Below are positions 6,202-13,909 of a DNA stretch of 19,879 nucleotides, in pieces (positions within the stretch are counted from its first letter, which is position 1; the number at the start of each line of letters is the position of its first letter). A program made the translations under genes and the position numbers. The notes under the pieces were generated by a model. The model made no database searches and was not told the DNA's origin. It saw nothing but the letters and a program-made list of their open reading frames with translations. The DNA is from Pseudomonadota bacterium (GTDB taxonomy: Bacteria; Pseudomonadota; Alphaproteobacteria; UBA8366; GCA-2717185), in contig JAQCHR010000015.1 of the NCBI GenBank assembly GCA_027619655.1, positions 1 to 19,879 on the forward strand. The letters run 5' to 3'.

Positions 6202-8529
6202 ATGCCTCGTTTCGATTACCTGCTTGCCAATACCAAAGCGCTCTACACGGTCATCGCCCTGGGCGTCATCGGCATTCTGTTGGCCGGTTCCGTCATTCTG
6301 GACCGCACGGCCACGGAAATGGTGAAGCGGGAAGCGGAACGCAATGGACATGCCTGGTCGCGCTATGTTGGCGCCCAGATGCCGCATCTCGGCGCCATTG
6401 CCAAGGGCACGCCCCCGAGCGTGTCGGATATCTTTTTCCTGAGCGCCATGCGCCGCTTTGGCGACGTATTCCGCTTCAAGCTGTTCGACAGCAACGGGCG
6501 GCTGGCCCTCGTCTCGGATGACCTGACCGTTCCGGCAACCCCGGATGGCGATATCCTGACCCACAATCCCAGGGCCGCCAGCGTACTCGCCAGCGGAAAC
6601 GCGTATTCCCAGGTCGAGGACGGAAGCAAAAACCCGGACCGCCCTGACGTCTACGTCGAAACATACGTTCCGGTTATCGTAAACGGCAGAACCGAAGCAG
6701 TCGCAGAACTCTATGTCGATCAGACCTTGCATGCCGCGCAAATCCGTCGGGAGTTTGTCATTTTCGGCTTCGAAATAGCCGCTATTGTCATGATAGCGAT
6801 CGGCCTGCCCTTGCTGGCGCTCATCGCCGCTGCCCGCTCCCTTCGTGCCCAGAAGGCGGATCTGGAAATCCAGCGCGACAGGGCACAGGCCAGCGAGCGC
6901 GCCAAGGCCGAGTTCCTTGCCAATATGAGCCACGAAGTTCGGACACCGCTGAACGGGGTCCTGGGCATGGCGGGTCTGATACTCGATACAAGGCTGAGCG
7001 ACGTGCAGCGCCAGTATGCCGAAACAATCGTGCAATCGGGCGAGGCGCTGTTGGGCATTCTGAACGACATCCTCGATTTTTCAAAAATCGAGGCCGGCAA
7101 ACTGGTGATCGAACCGCGCGCCTTCTAGATCGTGCCGATGCTGGACAGCACCGTCGAATTGTTTGCGCTGCGCGCCCATGCCAAGAACCTGGAAATTCCG
7201 ACCTATATCGACGCTGACATTCCCGAGAGCCTGATCGGCGACGAAGGCCGGATCCGGCAAATCATGCTGAACCTGATCAGCAACGCCATCAAGTTTACCG
7301 AGGATGGCGGCGTCGCTGTCGAAGTGTCTGTTAGCGTTCTGGACGCCCGGAACGACAGGACTGTCCTGCATTTCGCCGTCACGGATACTGGGATCGGAAT
7401 CCCGGATGACAAGCTGGAATCTATTTTCAAGCAGTTCGAGCAGGCCGACGGTTCGACGACGCGCCAGTATGGCGGCACCGGCCTCGGCCTTGCGATCTGC
7501 AAGAACCTGGTGACGCTGATTGGCGGCGAGATCGGGGTCGAACAGCGCCCCGAAGGCGGCAGCGTGTTCTGGTTTACCGTTCCCTTCGAACGGCCGGAGG
7601 CGCCGGAAAGCTGGTCGCGGGACCTGGCCCAGTCATTGAACGGTCGGCGTGTCCTCGTCGTTGACGACAACGCCGTCAATCGCCTTGTTTTCGAACGTCA
7701 GCTCTCCGCCCTCGGCGCCAATGTCACGGTCGCCACCGGCGCGGAAAGCGCCGTCCGGAAAATTGGCCAGGACAATAGCGGCGGCGTGCCGTTCGACCTG
7801 ATGATCATCGACCATATGATGCCCGGAACCGACGGGCTGGATCTGGCGGAAATTATCCGCGCGCTGCCGGGCAGCGAAGACGTCCGGCTGGTGCTGTCCT
7901 CGTCATCCGGCCAGTTCAACTCGAATGCCGCGGTCCACAAGCACGGTTTCGATGCGGCCCCGCCCAAGCCACTGCGACCGGGCGCCCTGATCCGCTGCAT
8001 CGGGGAACTGGACAAAGCCGCGCCGGCATCCCGCACCGAACAATCGCTGGCGGCACTGGCGCCGCCGCCGGATGAAATGCCCGATGGCACGCCTGCGGCG
8101 GACGGCGTACTGCGTATTCTGGTGGCGGAAGACAACCAGATCAACCAGATGCTGATTACCTCGCTGCTCAAGACCAAGGGATACGTGATCGATCTTGCCG
8201 ATAATGGCGCCGAAGCCGTCGATATGCTGCGCAGCCAGCCCTATGACATCGTGCTGATGGATATCCAGATGCCGGAAATGGATGGCATCGCCGCCACCCG
8301 GAAAATCCGCACCATGGATTGCGCCCAAGCCGATATCCCGATCATTGCCGTCAGCGCACATGCCATGCAGAGCAACCGGAACGAGGCGCTTGGCGCCGGC
8401 ATGAACGACTACCTGACCAAACCGATCGACAAGAACGAACTGTTCGAAAAAGTGGCGCGATGGGCGCCCTCACGCGCGATGCCGGACGACGCCGCAGCCG
8501 AATTACGGCAACGGACGATTGCTTCCTGA
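6202..8529 (+). pseudogene. Hybrid sensor histidine kinase (two receiver domains) split by an amber codon
   Basis: The continuous frame encodes 775 codons but contains TAG at 7126-7128. Codons 1-308 give TM1 (13-33), a periplasmic sensor (about 35-183), TM2 (185-210), a linker coiled coil and HisKA with H244 in NMSHEVRTPLNGVLGMAG, ending LVIEPRAF. After TAG the frame continues IVPMLDSTVELF into the HATPase domain: N-box QIMLNLISNAIKFTEDG, G1 DTGIGI, G2 GGTGLGLAICKNL. Receiver 1 has phospho-Asp in DLMIIDHMMP (about 537) and receiver 2 in IVLMDIQMP (about 687). The interruption falls exactly in the HisKA-HATPase linker. The second half begins GTG directly after the stop without a ribosome site. 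ATG 6202 is taken as start; GTG 6154 is possible. Neither ligand nor output partner is visible. It could be a pseudogene, a readthrough product, or a two-chain kinase. Confidence 0.8.
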
Positions 8530-8537
8530 CAGCGTCC

Positions 8538-8559
8538 GGCGGCGCGTTACGCGTCCGCC
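8538..8559. terminator. GC-rich hairpin at convergent gene ends
   Basis: GGCGGCGCG pairs with CGCGTCCGCC across the loop TTA, with one bulged T. It lies between the kinase stop (8529) and the monooxygenase, and the loop is that gene's stop codon. It could serve both strands, but there is no T-tract on either side. Confidence 0.3.
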
Positions 8560-9701
8560 AGTGCCGGCATCGGCGCGAGCGGCGCGGTCCACGCGTCATA
8601 GCGATAGGTACGGTCGGTTTCCTCGCGGATCCTGTCCATGTCGTTGAGCCGCGAGATCGTCTGGATGCGCGCGGTGCGCTCACGGCGGCTGTCCTCGTAG
8701 CGGCGCAGCGCCCGCGCCACATCCCCCGCACCGATTCCGTCCAGGCAGCGCGATAGTACGGCGGCATCCTCGAGCGAAGTGGCCGCGCCCTGCGCCATAT
8801 AGGGCGTCATCGGATGGCAAGAATCGCCCAGCAGCGTCACCCGCCCCCGGCCCCAGCGCGGCAGCGGATCGCGCACATAGAGCGCCCATTTATAGACCTC
8901 CGGGCAGGCCGCCAGCACCGCCTGGACATGCGGGTGAAACCCTTCATACGCCTTGCGCAGGGTGGCGAGGTCACCCTTGGCCGAATAGGATTCGGTCGTG
9001 AAATCGGGTTCCGGCGTGCTGGTCACGAAGTAGATCTCGTCCTTGTTCGGCGTGATGTAATAGATGACGATATGGCGGTCCGAGCCCCACCATTTTGCGT
9101 AATCGTCAATCGGCACATCGCCGAGCAGTGCCGCCGGAAAGGTCGTGCGATAGGCGACCCGGCCGGAAAACTGCGGCTTTTCGACGCCCAGCAGCACCTG
9201 CCGCACCACCGAATGCACGCCGTCCGCGCCGATGACGATTTCCGCCTGCGCCGTGCTGCCGTCTTCGAAACGCAGCGTCACCGCATCGGCATCCTGCGAC
9301 AGGTCGACGAGTTTCCGGTCCCGGTGCACGATGTCTTCGGGCACGATTTCCGCCAGCGCCATGTGCAGGTCGCCGCGATGCAGGTGGAAATACGGCGCGC
9401 CGTAATCATCCGCCATCGGGCCGCCCATCGGCTTGTTCCACTTGACCTCGCCGGTATCCCAGACGCGGTTCATCTGGGCGTCCGGCCGCGCCGCCAGCTG
9501 GCCGAGCCGTTCCTCCAGCCCCAGCCCGCGCAGCACCTTCACCGCGTTCGGCGCCTGCTGGATCCCGGCGCCGATCCGCGCGAAGGCATGCGCCTGTTCG
9601 TAGACCGCGACCTCATGCCCGACCCGCCGCAGCGCCGCTGCCGCCGCAAGCCCGCCTATGCCCGCCCCGACAATTGCGATCGAAAGCCTCTCCTGCGCCA
9701 C
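8547..9701 (-). CDS. FAD-dependent aromatic monooxygenase, 6-hydroxynicotinate 3-monooxygenase (NicC)/salicylate hydroxylase-like
   Basis: This 384-residue flavoprotein monooxygenase has all three class A fingerprints: GAGIGG at 12-17 (FAD Rossmann), GADGVHS at 158-164 (DG motif) and LLGDSCHPMTP at 290-300 (GD motif). The stretch KWWGSDRHIVIYYIT resembles NicC, including His210 and Tyr214 with the same spacing as residues I recall as catalytic in NicC. It would hydroxylate an aromatic acid or N-heterocycle, releasing CO2 in the decarboxylating subtypes, using NAD(P)H and O2 in the cytoplasm. The start is GTG with GGGGGAG eight bases upstream. It is a single gene convergent with the kinase. 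No nicX/nicD-type neighbours are visible, so nicotinate is only one option. Salicylate or another hydroxybenzoate is the main alternative. Confidence 0.8.
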   Translation of the reverse strand: MAQERLSIAIVGAGIGGLAAAAALRRVGHEVAVYEQAHAFARIGAGIQQAPNAVKVLRGLGLEERLGQLAARPDAQMNRVWDTGEVKWNKPMGGPMADDYGAPYFHLHRGDLHMALAEIVPEDIVHRDRKLVDLSQDADAVTLRFEDGSTAQAEIVIGADGVHSVVRQVLLGVEKPQFSGRVAYRTTFPAALLGDVPIDDYAKWWGSDRHIVIYYITPNKDEIYFVTSTPEPDFTTESYSAKGDLATLRKAYEGFHPHVQAVLAACPEVYKWALYVRDPLPRWGRGRVTLLGDSCHPMTPYMAQGAATSLEDAAVLSRCLDGIGAGDVARALRRYEDSRRERTARIQTISRLNDMDRIREETDRTYRYDAWTAPLAPMPALADA

Positions 9702-9798
9702 GTCCTGTCTCCCCCGGCTGGATCCGGCGATGATACGCCGGCTTTTTCGAAAAAGATGTTAGGATAGGCGAGGATACAAGGGCAATGGATCAGGCCAT

Positions 9799-10308
9799 AT
9801 GTACAAGATCGGCGATACCGTTACCGTAAATGACAGCATGCAGTCCAATTACAGCTACCGGCTGGATGCGCCGCCGGGCGAGGATTTCGGGCCCGGATTC
9901 GAACCGCATTTCACGCCGAAGGAAATGCTGGCGCTGGGCGTGTTCGAAGGCAAATATTGCAACGATTGCCGCGCCGAGCTGCCCGATGACTGGTTCGAAA
10001 CCGCGAAGACCAGCGCGGTTCCCGATCCGTCGATCAACCATTTCGGCATCAAAAGCCGCCAGCCGCTGAGCGTATGGCGGGAAAAGGGCTGGATCCTTGG
10101 CCCCGACCCGCGCGGCTGGTTCCAGTGGTATTGCCGCTACTGGCTGGGGCGGCGCATGTTCGAAATCGACGAAAAACAGATCAAGCGCTGGCGCGGCTTT
10201 GCCCGCCATGCGGGTCAGATCCGCGCCAATTGCGAACCGGGCGACATTTTCTGCCGCCGCCGCCAGCGCCAGGCATTGCTGCAATGGTCGCACGACCCGT
10301 TCATCTGA
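9799..10308 (+). CDS. Conserved uncharacterised protein with CxxC and RQRQALLQW tail
   Basis: This 169-residue soluble protein belongs to a family I recognise as widely conserved but functionally unassigned. Hallmarks visible here are FTPKEMLALGVFEGKYCNDC (C54 and C57), INHFGIKSRQPLSVWREKGW, GPDPRGWFQWYCRYWLGRRM, and the C-terminal RHAGQIRANC plus CRRRQRQALLQWSHD. It is rich in Trp, Arg and Cys, which suggests a compact nucleic-acid or metal-binding fold; this is inference. The length is normal and nothing looks broken. It starts at ATG 9799 with only a weak ribosome site. It is divergent from the monooxygenase with a 97-base gap that must hold both promoters, and is followed by a 137-base gap before the thiolase operon. 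Confidence 0.75.
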   Translation: MYKIGDTVTVNDSMQSNYSYRLDAPPGEDFGPGFEPHFTPKEMLALGVFEGKYCNDCRAELPDDWFETAKTSAVPDPSINHFGIKSRQPLSVWREKGWILGPDPRGWFQWYCRYWLGRRMFEIDEKQIKRWRGFARHAGQIRANCEPGDIFCRRRQRQALLQWSHDPFI

Positions 10309-10445
10309 CCCTGTTCCGGTACGTGCCGGTCAAATAGCGTGCCGCGCCGAATTCCCGGCGGCCCGCACATCCCCCTTGAACCGCATGCCGTCGCGTGTGC
10401 TTAAATAGCAGGACGCAACATTTGCGCGCCATCAGGGAGGGAACC

Positions 10446-11708
10446 ATGTCGCCAGCCAATGCGATCGATGCGTCGTCGGAAAAATATCTGCGCGGAAAAT
10501 ACGCCATCTGCGGAGTCGGGGAAACCAGCTACCGTCGCGGCTCGGATGAAACCACCCGGGCGCTCGCCACCTGGGCCATCGGCAATGCGATGGAAGACGC
10601 TGGCATGACCGCCGCGGATATCGACGGCATGCTGGACTATTCCGGCAATGATTCCACCTTCGCCAATTTCGTCGCTGGCGACCTGGGCATCCGGCTGAAT
10701 TTCTACATGGATGTGCATGGCGGCGGATCGTCGATCGAGGCGCTGATCGGCATCGCCATGGGGGTGATCGAGGCCGGCATGTGCAAGACGGTGGCAATCT
10801 TTCGCGCGATGAACGGCTACAGCCAGATCCGCATCGGCGGCACCGGTGCGCGGTCCGCCGTGCCCATCGTCGGCGACCAGATCCACAACCGCGCCTATGG
10901 CTGGCAGAGCGCCGGGCAGATGTTCGCGCCGACCTTCCTGCGCCACATGTATGATTACGGCACCACGCCGGAACAGGTGGCGCATGTAAAGCAGGCGCAT
11001 GCCAAGCACGCCTCCAACAATCCGAAGGCCTATTACAAGAAGCGCTACACGGTAGCGGATGTGATCAATTCCCGCATCATCTGCAAGCCGCTGCACCTGC
11101 TGGATTGCTGCGTGGAAACCGATAACGCCACCTGCGTCATCGTCACCCGCCTGGACCGGGCGCGCGACTGCCGCAACCGGGCCGCGGTGATCCAGTCAGT
11201 TGCCGGCCGCGTGAGCAAGCCGCGCGCCGACATGCATTACCAGCACGGACCGATTTCCACCGTCGCCGGGCATTACGCCAAGAATATCCTGTGGCCGAAC
11301 GCGGGCGTCGGGCCGGAGGATATCGACGTTACCGGTTCCTACGACGCCTTCACCTTCACCACCATGCTGCAGCTGGAGGATTACGGTTTCTGCAAGAAGG
11401 GCGAAGGCGGCGACTATGTATCATCGGGCGCCATCGAACTGGGCGGCAAGCGGCCGAACAACACGTCGGGCGGGCATCTGTGCGAAGGCTATACCCACGG
11501 CATGAACATGGTGATCGAGAACACCCGCCAGCTCCGCGGCGAAGTGGACGATTCCTGCCCCGTCGGACCGGATGGCAAGAAGCAGCATACCTATGACTAC
11601 AGCGAGGGCGGCTGCCGGCAGGTCAAGAATGCCGAATTGAGCGCCAATCTCGGCTGGGCCAATCCGGGCACCGGGTCGGCCATGGTCATGGCCCGCGACC
11701 ACAAATAA
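10446..11708 (+). CDS. Thiolase-fold protein of the lipid-transfer/retro-aldolase type (lacks thiolase Cys and His)
   Basis: This 420-residue protein is related to SCP-x/lipid-transfer thiolases. The start is ATG 10446 with AGGGAGGG upstream, not the GTG further 5'. A normal thiolase has a nucleophilic Cys in C-A-S-G; here the aligned stretch is DVHGGGSSIEAL (89-100) with no Cys. The C-terminal GHP motif is NTSGGHLCEGYTHG (339-352), with Tyr349 where the catalytic His should be. A second conserved Tyr (299) sits in GSYDAFTF, and EDYGFCKKGEGG follows. Tyr instead of Cys/His is the pattern of Ltp2-type aldol lyases that cleave beta-hydroxyacyl-CoA side chains in a complex with a DUF35 protein. 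The next gene is exactly such a DUF35 protein, 16 bases away. A C-C bond-cleaving lyase is therefore more likely than a thiolase; the substrate is unknown. Confidence 0.8.
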   Translation: MSPANAIDASSEKYLRGKYAICGVGETSYRRGSDETTRALATWAIGNAMEDAGMTAADIDGMLDYSGNDSTFANFVAGDLGIRLNFYMDVHGGGSSIEALIGIAMGVIEAGMCKTVAIFRAMNGYSQIRIGGTGARSAVPIVGDQIHNRAYGWQSAGQMFAPTFLRHMYDYGTTPEQVAHVKQAHAKHASNNPKAYYKKRYTVADVINSRIICKPLHLLDCCVETDNATCVIVTRLDRARDCRNRAAVIQSVAGRVSKPRADMHYQHGPISTVAGHYAKNILWPNAGVGPEDIDVTGSYDAFTFTTMLQLEDYGFCKKGEGGDYVSSGAIELGGKRPNNTSGGHLCEGYTHGMNMVIENTRQLRGEVDDSCPVGPDGKKQHTYDYSEGGCRQVKNAELSANLGWANPGTGSAMVMARDHK

Positions 11709-11724
11709 AGGGGGGAGAGAAATT

Positions 11725-12246
11725 ATGCCGGTACAAGGCGAATACATGGGCATGATGCTCAGCATCGATGACCTGGACCACGAAAACTTGGAATTCTTCC
11801 GTCATTGCCATGAGGGGTCGTTCCACCTGCAGCGCGGGAAGACCAGCGGATTGCTGCGTTACCCGCCGACCACGGCCTGTCCCTGGACGGGCGAACGGGA
11901 GAGTGAATGGGTGCCGGTCGAGGGCAAGGGCACGGTGCATTCCTATGCCGAAGTCCACCACCCGATCCAGCCGGCGTTCCGGGACAAGGTGCCGTATATG
12001 GTCATCCTAGCCGACCTGGATACACAGAAGGGTGCGCCGAGCGAGCATGAAGCCTTGCGCGTCGCCGGGAACCTGATGACGGCGGATGGCCAGTTCGCCC
12101 CGCCGGAGATGATCAAACGCGTCGGCATCGGCACAAGGGTGAAGATGGTCTATGTCGAAGTGGCGGCGGGGTTCTCCCTGCCGCACTGGACCATTGACGA
12201 GGATGCCGCACAGCCGGAAAAGCCCTGGCGCTATCCGCAGGAATAG
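11725..12246 (+). CDS. DUF35 OB-fold protein with degenerate zinc ribbon, partner of the thiolase-fold protein
   Basis: This 173-residue member of the OB-fold/rubredoxin-like DUF35 (ChsH2-type) family normally follows thiolase-fold genes and docks onto them as an acyl-CoA-binding or scaffold subunit. The ribosome site GGGGGGAGAG is strong. The OB-fold core is recognisable in EWVPVEGKGTVHSYAEVHHP, VPYMVILADLD, LRVAGNLM and IGTRVKMVYVEV. The N-terminal zinc ribbon, usually two C-x-x-C pairs, is almost gone: only C52 in TTACPWTGERESEW remains, so zinc binding is unlikely. It lies 16 bases after the lyase-like gene and 50 bases before the DehI-fold gene. The gene ends in TAG and the following frame closes after five codons, so this is a genuine terminator codon. 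Confidence 0.85.
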   Translation: MPVQGEYMGMMLSIDDLDHENLEFFRHCHEGSFHLQRGKTSGLLRYPPTTACPWTGERESEWVPVEGKGTVHSYAEVHHPIQPAFRDKVPYMVILADLDTQKGAPSEHEALRVAGNLMTADGQFAPPEMIKRVGIGTRVKMVYVEVAAGFSLPHWTIDEDAAQPEKPWRYPQE

Positions 12247-12296
12247 CCAAGGCGCAGCGCATAACCCGGACAGAAAGAGAAAGAGAGAGCCGAGAA

Positions 12297-13115
12297 ATGG
12301 CCGAGATACTCGAATCGCAGGCGACCGGGGAAATTGCCCGGATATACGACGAAATCCGCACCTATTGTGCCGTTCCCTATGTATCCTCGCTGCAGCGTCA
12401 CGTGGCGACGAAGCCGAACTGCCTGGAATATGCCTGGGCCGCCTGCCGGCCGGCCTTCCTGGACGGCACGATCCCGGAAACCGCCTGGCAGCGGGCCGCG
12501 ACGGTCGATGTGGCGCCCTTTCCGAAGCTTTCCCGCGCGGCTTTGCGGCTGATGGGGGTAGACGATGCCGGGCTGATATCGCTGCGCAATATCTGCGAGA
12601 ACTTCATCCGCGTCTCGCCGATCAACCTGCTGTTTGCCGGTATTGTCGAAAAGCTGATCCAGGGCGCCGTACCGCAGGGCCGCCGCACGGACTGGCCGGC
12701 CTGGACGGCGCCCCCCATGCTCGACCCGCTGCCGGGCCTGCCGAACATGGGCGACCTGCCGAAGGACCAGCACGACCTGCTGATGCAGCTCGGCACGATG
12801 CTGGGGGGATCGCCCTTCGTACCGGGCCTGTACCGGCTGTTCACCCCCTGGCCCGCCTATATGGCCCATGCCGTGACCTTGGTCGAACCGGTGCTGAAAA
12901 GCGACGCGGAGCGAAAGAAGCGCGTTTCCATCGCCACGAATATCATCGCCGCCGCCGACGACATCATCGCCGATCTGCCGCAGGTTCCCGCAGGCCTGAC
13001 CCCGCCGACCGCCGAACAGGGCGCAGAGATTGTCAGCGCCATCCATACCTATCGGGTCACCAGTCCGGAAATGGTCACCTTCGGCACCCTGCTGCGCGAC
13101 GCTTTGCCGGACTGA
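12297..13115 (+). CDS. DehI-fold (group I haloacid dehalogenase-like) protein
   Basis: The 272-residue product has the two-repeat helical architecture of the DehI family (PF10778). Repeat 1 includes TGEIARIYDEIRTYCAVPYV, SLQRHVATKPNCLEYAWAACRP and an APFPKLSR motif near residue 73. Repeat 2 includes DQHDLLMQLGTMLGGSPFVP, then YRLFTPWPAYMAHAVTLVEPVL. DehI enzymes hydrolyse D- and L-2-haloacids using an Asp-activated water. From my memory of DehI, that Asp precedes the WP motif in repeat 2, where this protein has hydrophobic residues (PGLYRLFTPWP). I therefore doubt it is a dehalogenase. It may bind a 2-substituted acyl group in the same operon. ATG 12297 follows a purine-rich AAAGAGAGAG leader. 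It is third in a four-gene operon, 23 bases before the SDR. Confidence 0.75.
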   Translation: MAEILESQATGEIARIYDEIRTYCAVPYVSSLQRHVATKPNCLEYAWAACRPAFLDGTIPETAWQRAATVDVAPFPKLSRAALRLMGVDDAGLISLRNICENFIRVSPINLLFAGIVEKLIQGAVPQGRRTDWPAWTAPPMLDPLPGLPNMGDLPKDQHDLLMQLGTMLGGSPFVPGLYRLFTPWPAYMAHAVTLVEPVLKSDAERKKRVSIATNIIAAADDIIADLPQVPAGLTPPTAEQGAEIVSAIHTYRVTSPEMVTFGTLLRDALPD

Positions 13116-13138
13116 CGATACTTACAGGGGGAAACAAC

Positions 13139-13894
13139 ATGCGGTTTGAAAACAAGGTCGCCCTGGTCACCGGCGCCGGCCACGGCATCGGCCAGGCCAT
13201 TGCCGCGAGACTGGCATCGGAAGGCGCAAAGGTACTTGTCGTTGATATCAACCCCGATCAGGCCAGCGAGGCGCTCATCGAATTACGCGCAGTCGGTGCG
13301 ACAGCGGAGCTGTGCATCGCGGATATCAGTCAACGCGCCGAAGTGGAGGCGGCTGTTGCCCGTGCCGTCGAACACTGGGGAAAGCTGGATATCCTCGCCT
13401 GCAGCGCCGGGCTGATGGACCGGGAGCCGTTCCTGGAGATGACCGACGACCTGTGGCATCGCGTCATCGATACCAACCTCTATGGCGGATTCCTCTGCGG
13501 GCAGGTCGCGGCGCGGCAGATGGTCAAGCAGGGCCATGGCGGACGCATCGTCTACGTGGCGTCTAATTCCGGTATTTTCGGCGGGCGGGGCCGTGCCGCC
13601 TATGGGGCCAGCAAGGCGGGTATCATCAACCTGACCCAATCCATGGCGATCGAACTGGCGGCGCACGACATCTATGTCAACGCCGTCGCCCCCGGCCCGA
13701 CCCTCACCCGGCCGGAGGTTCAGGGCGAACTGATGGGCAGCGCCCGGACCCGCATGCCGCTGGGCCGCTTCGGCAAGCCTTCGGAAATCGCCACCGTGGC
13801 GGCGTTCCTCGCCTCGGACGAATGCAGCTTCGTCACCGGCCACACCTATGCGGCCGATGGCGGGTTCACGGTCGCCGGGCTGATGGAGGGGTAG
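13139..13894 (+). CDS. Short-chain dehydrogenase/reductase (SDR), classical type
   Basis: This complete 251-residue classical SDR shows the cofactor motif TGAGHGIG at 11-18, Asp36 at the end of beta-2 (VLVVDINPD), favouring NAD(H) over NADP(H), and DIS at about 62-64. The usual NNAG is CSAG at 88-91, a mild deviation. The catalytic tetrad is N113, S142, Y155 and K159 (YGASK). It would oxidise or reduce a secondary alcohol/ketone in the cytoplasm. The ribosome site AGGGGGAAA precedes ATG 13139. It is last in the thiolase-DUF35-DehI operon, where a 3-hydroxyacyl-CoA dehydrogenase-like or downstream aldehyde/ketone reductase role would fit. The gene ends in TAG, and the SDR domain is complete at that point. 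Confidence 0.88.
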   Translation: MRFENKVALVTGAGHGIGQAIAARLASEGAKVLVVDINPDQASEALIELRAVGATAELCIADISQRAEVEAAVARAVEHWGKLDILACSAGLMDREPFLEMTDDLWHRVIDTNLYGGFLCGQVAARQMVKQGHGGRIVYVASNSGIFGGRGRAAYGASKAGIINLTQSMAIELAAHDIYVNAVAPGPTLTRPEVQGELMGSARTRMPLGRFGKPSEIATVAAFLASDECSFVTGHTYAADGGFTVAGLMEG

Positions 13895-13905
13895 AAAATC
13901 CCTCC
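13885..13905. terminator. Hairpin at convergent ends of SDR and enoyl-CoA hydratase genes
   Basis: GGAGGG (13885-13890) pairs with CCCTCC (13900-13905), extended by a G-T pair, around an A-rich loop that includes the SDR stop codon. It lies between two converging genes 15 bases apart and could stop transcription both ways, though no T-tract follows. Confidence 0.3.
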
Positions 13906-13909
13906 CGCG

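Noticed and set aside
10309..10445. Promoter candidate TTGAAC...TTAAAT upstream of the thiolase-fold operon
   Set aside because: The spacing is 18-20 bases with a poor -10 match; a promoter must exist here but I cannot assign it.
12152..13138. Apparent 5' extension of the SDR frame through the DehI-like gene
   Set aside because: The extension is a shadow of the DehI-fold gene. The SDR begins at ATG 13139 with a strong ribosome site and a canonical N-terminus.
12244..13894. Genome-wide recoding of TAG as a sense codon
   Set aside because: The DUF35 gene, the SDR and the glycerate kinase all end properly at TAG. Reading through would add short junk or run into a convergent gene.
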